Assembly (NCBI RefSeq): GCF_900103125.1 | Contig: NZ_FNJV01000005.1 | Span: 310,001-374,000 of the forward strand | Length of the DNA: 64,000 nt | Reading direction: 5' to 3' | Source of the DNA: Mucilaginibacter sp. OK268 | GTDB lineage: Bacteria > Bacteroidota > Bacteroidia > Sphingobacteriales > Sphingobacteriaceae | Part shown: positions 35,152 to 42,660 of the stretch, in pieces | How the letters are laid out: every line of letters starts with the position of its first letter | Numbering within the stretch: the first letter of the stretch is position 1 | The notes under the pieces: model-generated | The model's database searches: none | What the model saw: the letters and a program-made list of their open reading frames with translations, nothing else | Told to the model about the DNA's origin: nothing | Translations under genes and position numbers: made by a program

Positions 35152-37281
35152 TTAAAAATAAGGTACTCCATATATATTATAAATACTTCTTGTCATACTG
35201 CTTTCCACTTCGGCTGCTTGTTGGATCACGGAATCTACAATTGGGGTAGCTACATGCTCTCCAACCTCGTGGCCAACAGCATGACCCGCGGCTCCACCGA
35301 TCGCTCCAAATAGTAGTCCACCAAGAAATCCACCAACCACACAAACGGCATCAACCGGACCTGTAGGCGAGCATAGAATCGCACCTGCTGCCGCCCCGCC
35401 AAGAGCAGAACCTAAAATACCTCCGGTCCATGAACCAGCCTCTTCGGTAATTACGGTTGTAGTATGTCCTGTGCCTACTGATGAAGCTATTCTATCGGTT
35501 GTTTGATAAATGCCGTATACCAGCATTATTCCACCAGCACCTCTTATTACAAACATTCCAGCTGATCCACCGGGAGTTACCCGGATACGGAGACGTTGTG
35601 CCCCGGGTGGCAATGCCCCATCACGCATTGCCTCTGTCATTAACCTGCCGCGCCCAGCAAATGCAGGATCAACAGCTCCATCTGGACCGGTTCCGCTCAT
35701 TACATCTACTCCGCTTGGGGTCGTAGGTCTTCCTCCAATAGCCGCCTCGACTTCGGCCCTTGGCACCGTAATACAATTATTAGTACACATTGGGGCTCGT
35801 CCACGAGAGAGTAATTCTGCATTGAGATCGCCCTCCGTGGCACCAACAGGACCTAATATGGGATCCGCCGCGCCAGTTGCACGTGGTGGACTGTAGGTAT
35901 AAGTTCCACCATGTTCGGTACTTCTTAAACGTTCGGCAAACGCCAGACCTTGCTCTGGTGTTTGGGGAGTAAAAATGTAATATTGGTCTCCGGCCATCAT
36001 CGGGAACCAGGCATCATTTGCAAAACTACCGGGTACACCCTCGTGAAGTCTGACCGTAAAATTGTGACCAACTATTGGCGCATATTCGCCCATATAATAA
36101 CCAAGGTTTCCCCTATATCCCCTTATTGTTGGTGATGAAAATAATCCCTCCGGGTTCGACCACACCGAGGTATGACTGCCCCCCCACAATATGCCTGTAG
36201 TATTTCTGGGAATGAAAGACCATGGAGTAGGTGAAAAATGGCTTGCCCCTGCTACTGCCGGTCCCGCAACCGAAGATAGCAGATTACCTAACGGCACCAT
36301 TATCCCTTCAGGCACACTATCAATTGAACGCCCCGTCATTTGTGTAAACTCTTCTGGGGTTAACTGGCTTGCATTGAAATGTATATTTGTGCCATCACCT
36401 GAAGCTGATGGTGTATGCGTGCAATTGATGGCAACTGATGTTTGCCCGGCAAAGAATGTATTAGGGCTTGGTTGACCAGGACCTATCGCGTAGCCGAAAT
36501 CAAACTGTGTGCCGGGCCCAACAGCACCCAGATCAAAATCAACTCTGGCAGGTGATAGCCTTACGGTTGCATTGTATTGGCCATCTGTTACGTTACAATG
36601 GTCAAGATTGTAAGAGGTAACCGCTCCATCATGCGAAAATTTGATTTGATTATCGCCGCAATTTACCTCTACATTATCTACGGTTCTTTGTATCATTCGC
36701 GAAACATTGCTTTCCCCTTGCTGTATGGTGTGGGTGAGCTCATGAGCTATTAGTCTTTTACCACTTTCACTTTCGGGAGAATATTGCCCACTATTAAAAA
36801 CAATATTATTACCTGTAGTGTATGCCAGCGCGTTGATGGATTGCGAGGATTTTGCGGCTACAGAATCAGTATGAATACGCACGTTTGAAAAATCATGGCC
36901 AAAACGCGGCTCGAAGAAACCAAGACTACTTTCTGATAAGGCCTGACCAGATGAGCTTAATGAGCTTATATAACTGTCAAGTTCTATACTTCCATTCACG
37001 CCGGTACCGGAGCTTTCTTTACGCTGAAGCTTTTCCTCTTCTTCACACTGCTGACATTTGCGCTGAATAGTTGTTGGGGCGGGTTTGAAAAAAGAGGATT
37101 CATTTGATGATGGGATACTCATGCGCATAATCTGATCGGCCATAGAGTCTGCTTCCTGTTCGTACCTGTCACCAGGCTCATTTACCTGTAATTTAGGCTG
37201 TGCCAGATGCCCAGGAAAAAAAGGAGCATTATTTTTTGCCTTTACGGTATTTTCAGGTTGTGATTGCTTAGCTGCTAACAT
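35152..37281 (-). CDS. eCIS cargo: DUF4157 plus long C-terminal region with Gly-rich hydrophobic hairpin
   Basis: Protein of 709 aa, the largest cargo candidate and the first in transcription order. The leader is slightly divergent (V-N-E-P-G-D-R-Y at 33-40). C-Q-Q-C (76-79) and DUF4157 with H-E-L-T-H at 180-184 follow. The next 400 residues are beta-rich and Pro/Gly-rich and match nothing I know. Residues 617-670 form two Gly/Ala-rich hydrophobic stretches split by a short P-V-D loop, like the insertion hairpin of pore-forming toxins or glycine-zipper proteins. Membrane insertion is the best guess. Confidence 0.68.
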   Translation of the reverse strand: MLAAKQSQPENTVKAKNNAPFFPGHLAQPKLQVNEPGDRYEQEADSMADQIMRMSIPSSNESSFFKPAPTTIQRKCQQCEEEEKLQRKESSGTGVNGSIELDSYISSLSSSGQALSESSLGFFEPRFGHDFSNVRIHTDSVAAKSSQSINALAYTTGNNIVFNSGQYSPESESGKRLIAHELTHTIQQGESNVSRMIQRTVDNVEVNCGDNQIKFSHDGAVTSYNLDHCNVTDGQYNATVRLSPARVDFDLGAVGPGTQFDFGYAIGPGQPSPNTFFAGQTSVAINCTHTPSASGDGTNIHFNASQLTPEEFTQMTGRSIDSVPEGIMVPLGNLLSSVAGPAVAGASHFSPTPWSFIPRNTTGILWGGSHTSVWSNPEGLFSSPTIRGYRGNLGYYMGEYAPIVGHNFTVRLHEGVPGSFANDAWFPMMAGDQYYIFTPQTPEQGLAFAERLRSTEHGGTYTYSPPRATGAADPILGPVGATEGDLNAELLSRGRAPMCTNNCITVPRAEVEAAIGGRPTTPSGVDVMSGTGPDGAVDPAFAGRGRLMTEAMRDGALPPGAQRLRIRVTPGGSAGMFVIRGAGGIMLVYGIYQTTDRIASSVGTGHTTTVITEEAGSWTGGILGSALGGAAAGAILCSPTGPVDAVCVVGGFLGGLLFGAIGGAAGHAVGHEVGEHVATPIVDSVIQQAAEVESSMTRSIYNIYGVPYF

Positions 37282-37291
37282 AACTTTTGCT

Positions 37292-39235
37292 TTAATACCA
37301 ATCCACGTTTAATATTTCCTGCATCCATGGTAGACGTATGGTTGAATACCCCCATGGCAATTTCCCTAACAATACATCAATAGTTCTTTGTTCAACCGTT
37401 AATAACCATCCATTCTCTTTTTTGGTTAGTGTTCCATCGCGTTCAAAAAAGGCATTGCGTAAGCCTTTAACCGATGTGTTTTTTAGCGGTGACCAATGAT
37501 CTATAATGGCTTCCAATAATCTTTTTGATTCTGCTTTTTCTTTTTTTGTTAAAATAATGACTGCTGGCAGCGTTTCCTGAATAGGATAACCACATAAAAT
37601 TTTAGAAAGCGTTAAATCAAATTCGGCAGCCTTAATCTTCCCTGTTGCCAGATAATGAAGCAATAGTACCGCCCGCTGATGAGTTGTGTCATCTATGAAC
37701 TTTCCATCAGCTAATAATCCAAGATCATTAAAATAAGGGGATAAAAAATAATGAAGTATTACGATCCCGCTGTTTTTTATGTACAGTGTTTCTGCTTCTA
37801 TAATTCCTGTATGTTTTTTATTATTGGGTAAAAATTGCCCTGTATTATTCTCCTTCTTGTTTTTATTAAACCTTTCCGCCTGGATCTCCCGCTGTCTTGA
37901 TAATATTTCAACTTGATTATCAGAATGATGAATTTTGTGATTTTCGTGTTCCTCTTTGATCTTTTCTTCCCTTACATTCTTTTGCCCTTTATCCTTATGT
38001 GTCTTTTCTTCCCTTACATTCCTTTGTCCAGTATCTTTATGTGTCTTTTCTTTGCAGATATCGTTTGGCTTATTCGTAATATCATGGGTATCATCTGTTT
38101 CAACCTTGTGTGTTTTTTTACCTTTATTAATATTTATAGAATCTATATTTTTAGCTCTGTTTGTTTCACTATTATTTTCTGACTTATTTGTGGTTATCTC
38201 TTCTTCTTCATTGTAAGTGCTACTTTCTTCAGTATTGCCCTTCAACTTGTCGGTGATTATTTCTTTCTTCTTATTGTAAGTATTGTTTACTTCAGTTTCT
38301 CTATGCTTACTCGTAACCATATGATCATCCATATCCTGTCTAAAACCCTCCTCCGATATTAAAAGCGATTTGAGATCCTGAAATGCTTGCTTTACAATGT
38401 TTGTTTTGAGCGACTGCTTTATTCTATTCTCCATTGATGTGGTTATCTCATGGCTTGAGATATTGAAGTGGTTTGCTAACAGACTTAATGACTGTAATAT
38501 CAATTCCTTATCTTTTGTAACTGATAAAGCAATTTTGTTTTCTAAAACATGAGGGCTTAATAAGGCATGGAAAATGTACTTCCATATTTCATTACGAACT
38601 GGTAAATGTTTCTTTGTACAGTTAGTTATAAAGATTTCCAGATCCCTGTAAATGGCGTTCCAGGACTCATCTGTTGCAGGGCTTATGATTGATATGAGTT
38701 GTGTCAGGAAGACATTATCATATTGCAAAATCAGTCTTTGCAATATGATTGGCTCATCTACATAATTATCACTTAGCCAGTTAAAGAAATATGGATCTTT
38801 TTTCTCTGATAAAGCAGTTAAGATTTCATTGCTCCAGTCAGCCATGTTTTCAACAGGGCTATACCATGGTAAATAACCATTCTCCAGAAAATAGATGAAG
38901 GCTTTTATTAATGATTGCTCAGGGCGTAATACTTCTTCAGTATTTTCATCAGCCTGCTTACTTTTTTTAGATGACAGGTTTTTCCTCAGCTCTTCAATAA
39001 AGTGCGTTTTAAACTCCTGTTCAAAATTAAGCGCTTCAATTTTACCTAAATCAAGAACCAATGAATCGATGCGTATACTATCAGTAGTTGGAAATAATTC
39101 ATCAAAAACAGCTTCCATGCTAGCACATAGTTCATTGCGCAGCAAGTCGCTTACACGATTTTGAAAAGCGTGTGCCTCCTCCCGTTTAGGAAGGTTTAAA
39201 GTGACTTGCTGTTTATGAACAATGTGTGATGCCAT
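37292..39235 (-). CDS. Contractile injection system tape measure protein (Afp14-like)
   Basis: Protein of 647 aa. The N-terminus (residues 1-85: H-I-V-H-K-Q-Q-V-T-L-N, then E-E-A-H-A-F-Q, then I-D-S-L-V-L-D-L-G) and the C-terminus (483-647: N-S-G-I-V-I-L-H-Y-F-L, then L-P-W-G-Y-S-T-I-R-L-P-W-M) are the two conserved ends of the CIS tape measure family. They join a highly charged Lys/Glu/Asn-rich middle (about 310-475) that is probably extended or coiled. Tape measures set the tube length during assembly. A 14-residue tandem repeat lies at 396-423. It begins the block of genes after the large structural proteins and precedes the cargo genes by 10 bases. Confidence 0.85.
   Translation of the reverse strand: MASHIVHKQQVTLNLPKREEAHAFQNRVSDLLRNELCASMEAVFDELFPTTDSIRIDSLVLDLGKIEALNFEQEFKTHFIEELRKNLSSKKSKQADENTEEVLRPEQSLIKAFIYFLENGYLPWYSPVENMADWSNEILTALSEKKDPYFFNWLSDNYVDEPIILQRLILQYDNVFLTQLISIISPATDESWNAIYRDLEIFITNCTKKHLPVRNEIWKYIFHALLSPHVLENKIALSVTKDKELILQSLSLLANHFNISSHEITTSMENRIKQSLKTNIVKQAFQDLKSLLISEEGFRQDMDDHMVTSKHRETEVNNTYNKKKEIITDKLKGNTEESSTYNEEEEITTNKSENNSETNRAKNIDSININKGKKTHKVETDDTHDITNKPNDICKEKTHKDTGQRNVREEKTHKDKGQKNVREEKIKEEHENHKIHHSDNQVEILSRQREIQAERFNKNKKENNTGQFLPNNKKHTGIIEAETLYIKNSGIVILHYFLSPYFNDLGLLADGKFIDDTTHQRAVLLLHYLATGKIKAAEFDLTLSKILCGYPIQETLPAVIILTKKEKAESKRLLEAIIDHWSPLKNTSVKGLRNAFFERDGTLTKKENGWLLTVEQRTIDVLLGKLPWGYSTIRLPWMQEILNVDWY
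37967..38050 (-). repeat. 42-bp tandem duplication within the tape measure gene
   Basis: Two 42-base units encode E-K-T-H-K-D-T-G-Q-R-N-V-R-E and E-K-T-H-K-D-K-G-Q-K-N-V-R-E (residues 396-423), followed by a partial E-K. Unit boundaries keep the reading frame. The repeat adds 14 residues to the part of the tape measure that is thought to set tube length. Confidence 0.8.
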
Positions 39236-39261
39236 GATAGTATTACATATGAATCAGCTTA

Positions 39262-42200
39262 TTATTTCTTCTTCCTGGTAAAAAGTTTTTCTATTGCCCC
39301 GGGTTTTTTAAGCGAAGCTTGTGGACCGTCGTCAGAAGTTGTAATGATGAAGCCAGTTGAGGTGATCTCCAATTGCATTGATGTTGTTGATGAATGACAA
39401 GTCCCGTTTGATATGGTTAATGAAACGGTGACAATTGAAGCTTTGACATTTACTACACTACTATCACCTGATATCCGAATAACACCATCGGCAGTCATCG
39501 CCCCCTTTGATACATTATCTCCAAAGACTTCCCAATCATAGGTAAATCTACTGTCCCTGATAGTAGGAGTAAATGTTGCAGATACAATACCTGACCTGGC
39601 AGCTACGGCTGCAGTCTTAACACCACTACCAGACCAATCATTTATAAAGCTGAAAAGACTACTACTGGGTACGGAAAGGACTGTAATATTGAACGGCGCA
39701 GAACTTACATTATTTACGGTATAAATTAGCCGGTATGTTCCGGCTTTGGCTATTGCCGGCGTGAAGGTTTGTTTGACGCTATCAAGACCCGGTACGGCAT
39801 TAAAAGTACCGCCGGGTATTGATACTGCAATTTGCGCAGGATTGGTATCATTATCACAGAAAGTAGTACCACTCATCGAAATAACCGGTGCCGGAGGTGG
39901 TGGTGGAGTTATTTCTGCAGTAGTACGTTCTATCGGTGAACCTATATAAGGAACATAGAAGTCAGCAATAATTATTTTGTTAATAATATCATAGTTTGGC
40001 TCATTCTCAGACACTCCCCTGCCTGCCAGGATATCAATCAACCTCAGCTTTTCAGTATCAGATACTCCTTTACTGTCGGCCACCATTTTCTTGACAAGAT
40101 TCAAGGTGTTTTCATCAAGATCTGGGGATGCAGAGACCTGTTGTCCTTCGGTTGGAGCAGCTTCCATACTTGCCGACCGGACTTTCACTGATGCCGCATC
40201 ACCAGCTTTAGAAAGCGGGGCGCTAATGTTTTTATTAAAAGTGGAAATATAATTTTTATAAACTAATACCAGGGTACCGCCTTTGGGCACACCTGCTTTA
40301 TGTTCAAGACCTGGGTTGTTTTTATAGTAGTTTAAAAATGTATGTTTATCGGCGTAGCGGGAATATCTCTGGTTAACTTCATTACTTAATGAATCTAATA
40401 ATTCGTCAAGAACAGCATTTAATACCGTTTCAAAATCTACAATTAAAAGGTTTACTCCATAATCTTCAATTAACGATATTATAGAGCCATCCCGGGAGAC
40501 CTGAGTTTTTGCCACAGGGCCTTTTAGGGTAGCGATAACTTTGTTGATGGAGTCAAGATAATTATTAAACGCATCATATTGCTCGTTTAAGTCGACATCA
40601 ATAACAGATGGGGTATTAAGTAAATACACCATCACCGTTTCAATAGCATCAATAAAATAAAAAAAGTTGAAATAAAGCTCGTCTATACTACCTGGTTGAG
40701 GGCCTGTTACCGGATTAGTGAAAACTCCGGTATCACTTAACGCATTAAGGTAAGCACTTGCTATTGTGTTGGGTAGTATCGCGCAATTGTTGCGTATAAA
40801 AGTACCTTTTGGGTAGACATAAGAGGTGCCTGATGACCGTATCGGTTCAATACCCCTAATAGCGTTTGTTTTAACCTCTGAGAACCTTTTAATTGGACTA
40901 TCTGTTAATCTACCAGGGATATTTGTTCCCGTGGCGGTTTTACCAACATAAGGTAGGTTTGCAACAAAAATAAATGGCGTTAGTATCTTACTTCTGGCCT
41001 CAGTTGTTATCAGGTTGTAATCAGTTTCCAGATCCTGAATCTCAGCATCTGGCAAAGTCACATTTGAAAAATCAAACTGCTGATCTGCAATGGCTACCAC
41101 ATCAAATGGCAGATTATAGGTTAAACGCTGAATAAGAATATTTGATAAAACATCCTGATAGTTTTGGCCGATATGACCCTCAACTCTAAAAAAGTTATAC
41201 TTTTCAATATCATATAAAAGCGGTTGTGCTACTTCGGTACTTGTGTTATATAAACCCGAATTATAGCCCAGGTTTAACGTGGCTTTTCCGCTATTGGTTT
41301 TGGCATAGTTCCATGATTTATATAATTCAGCACCACTTTCATTTACTGCGTAATAGTATGGGATAGCACGTTCGGAAAGCGGGAAATGCATATACTGGCT
41401 TGGAGTGATCTTTACCGTAAATTTGTCTGACTGAGTCGTGTCAGGAATGGTAAAATCTTTAATCATCAATACCATCCGGCTAAATAGCAAGAGCACCTCG
41501 GCCGATTCAACCCCCATTTTTGAGAATAAAGGTGAATAAATAAAGTAATTACGATAGCTATCTTTTACATAGTCATTAGTTGCCAGTGATGCGTCACCTA
41601 AAATCAGATGCAATGGAAATAAGTTTTCATCCGGGCAGCAGGTAGTAATGATATGAGATACTTTAGCAGAAAATTCCTCATAAGCCTTGATCAGATCATC
41701 AATGAAATCATAAAAGTATTCAATAGCCAGCGGGTTTTGTTTTAATAACTGGTCAAGATAATTTTTCAGTACGGCAAGCATATCAGAAAAAGGGTTTGAC
41801 GTAATGTTCAAAATAGTCCCGTATTGCTGATAGCAGGAATTATAAGCATCGGTTAGTTGGCTTAATGTGGTATCATCAACCAGACTAACAAAAGCATTCA
41901 GTACATCATCCGCGGTTTCAAGATCAGTATAGGGTACGTTAAATCTCTTTAGCTGTACCTTGGAGTTTAAGCTCAGTTGAAAGGCTTTAGACGGAATATT
42001 TAACCTGGATGATATAGGGGATATTTTATTTATATTACCTATTCTATCGATATTGCTTACTTTATTAGCGTTATTATTATACAGGTCATTTTTTGCAACA
42101 AGTAAAGGCCTTACCTGTAAAACCATTTTTTCACCTTTGTTATTGCAATCCTGCGTATCGCAGTTTTTGAGATCTGTTTCTTTAACTTCCAAGAACAAAG

Positions 42201-42657
42201 CAACCACATAGTCACTTAAAAAGGTAGCCGCTGCTGATGAAAGGGTTTTCGCATTGAGTTGTTGTGCGCTTTCCAATGCATTAAATTGATCATCCGTAAG
42301 TAATAGCCAAACAGTTTTACCGGTACAGAAAGGTTTATAAAAAGGGAGGCCTCCTTCCTTGTCATAAACAAAAGGCAGGTCATCAGGAACCTCAACAGGT
42401 GTATACGGCATATAGTAGGTATACTGGTTGGTATACTGGGTAATTAAATACCCCTGCGAAGTAACTCCGCAACCTTTATTAATTTCAATAATACCCGGAT
42501 TGAGCACTATATCCAGTCCGCAAACAATACCAATACCTATCAGTTTGTTGCGTGTCCAGCGGTTTTGCTGATCAAGGTAGTTAAAAGTTTCATTGAGGTG
42601 ATCGTTAGTAAGTACCTGATCTGGTTCAAACACGATGTATTCTATTGGATTTGCCAT
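39262..42657 (-). CDS. Large eCIS structural protein in the tail-fibre position
   Basis: Protein of 1131 aa. The N-terminal region (F-E-P-D-Q-V-L-T-N-D-H-L-N, then I-G-I-V-C-G-L-D-I-V) resembles proteins that recur in Bacteroidota eCIS loci. No enzyme motif was found. Residues 918-922 are five prolines. From about 925 to 1102 there are two Ig/PKD-like beta domains (G-T-Y-R-L-I-Y-T-V-N-N-V and V-T-V-S-L-T-I-S-N-G-T-C). It lies between the second baseplate gene and the tape measure, where Afp13, the receptor-binding fibre, lies in the Serratia system. A fibre or baseplate-adaptor role is inferred from position and the Ig-like end. Confidence 0.65.
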   Translation of the reverse strand: MANPIEYIVFEPDQVLTNDHLNETFNYLDQQNRWTRNKLIGIGIVCGLDIVLNPGIIEINKGCGVTSQGYLITQYTNQYTYYMPYTPVEVPDDLPFVYDKEGGLPFYKPFCTGKTVWLLLTDDQFNALESAQQLNAKTLSSAAATFLSDYVVALFLEVKETDLKNCDTQDCNNKGEKMVLQVRPLLVAKNDLYNNNANKVSNIDRIGNINKISPISSRLNIPSKAFQLSLNSKVQLKRFNVPYTDLETADDVLNAFVSLVDDTTLSQLTDAYNSCYQQYGTILNITSNPFSDMLAVLKNYLDQLLKQNPLAIEYFYDFIDDLIKAYEEFSAKVSHIITTCCPDENLFPLHLILGDASLATNDYVKDSYRNYFIYSPLFSKMGVESAEVLLLFSRMVLMIKDFTIPDTTQSDKFTVKITPSQYMHFPLSERAIPYYYAVNESGAELYKSWNYAKTNSGKATLNLGYNSGLYNTSTEVAQPLLYDIEKYNFFRVEGHIGQNYQDVLSNILIQRLTYNLPFDVVAIADQQFDFSNVTLPDAEIQDLETDYNLITTEARSKILTPFIFVANLPYVGKTATGTNIPGRLTDSPIKRFSEVKTNAIRGIEPIRSSGTSYVYPKGTFIRNNCAILPNTIASAYLNALSDTGVFTNPVTGPQPGSIDELYFNFFYFIDAIETVMVYLLNTPSVIDVDLNEQYDAFNNYLDSINKVIATLKGPVAKTQVSRDGSIISLIEDYGVNLLIVDFETVLNAVLDELLDSLSNEVNQRYSRYADKHTFLNYYKNNPGLEHKAGVPKGGTLVLVYKNYISTFNKNISAPLSKAGDAASVKVRSASMEAAPTEGQQVSASPDLDENTLNLVKKMVADSKGVSDTEKLRLIDILAGRGVSENEPNYDIINKIIIADFYVPYIGSPIERTTAEITPPPPPAPVISMSGTTFCDNDTNPAQIAVSIPGGTFNAVPGLDSVKQTFTPAIAKAGTYRLIYTVNNVSSAPFNITVLSVPSSSLFSFINDWSGSGVKTAAVAARSGIVSATFTPTIRDSRFTYDWEVFGDNVSKGAMTADGVIRISGDSSVVNVKASIVTVSLTISNGTCHSSTTSMQLEITSTGFIITTSDDGPQASLKKPGAIEKLFTRKKK

Positions 42658-42660
42658 ATA

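Larger units (their letters stand above)
26186..37200 (-). repeat. Tandem paralogous 5' modules of the eight cargo genes
   Basis: The first 150-560 bases of eight consecutive genes are copies of one module. Full modules (leader plus DUF4157) lie at 27301-27780, 28768-29259, 30602-31084, 33479-33967, 34535-35017 and 36718-37200. Leader-only modules lie at 26186-26335 and 32381-32533. Within the full modules the nucleotide sequence itself is strongly conserved, for example around the codons for Y-T-T-G-N-N-I-V-F-N, while the 3' halves are unrelated. This is the pattern of module duplication with tail replacement. Confidence 0.85.

Noticed and set aside
36191..36475. Possible immunity gene on the opposite strand within the 709-aa cargo gene
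   Set aside because: It lies wholly inside a conserved coding frame, has low-complexity composition and no start signal; treated as a chance frame.
27574..37070. Similar plus-strand open frames recurring opposite each cargo gene (for example 27574, 29074, 30908, 33743, 34799)
   Set aside because: They resemble each other only because the DUF4157-coding DNA beneath them is repeated; no family resemblance or start signals of their own.
26186..37200. Repeated blocks considered as a CRISPR or other DNA repeat array
   Set aside because: The repeats are 150-500 bases, coding and in frame, at the start of separate genes.
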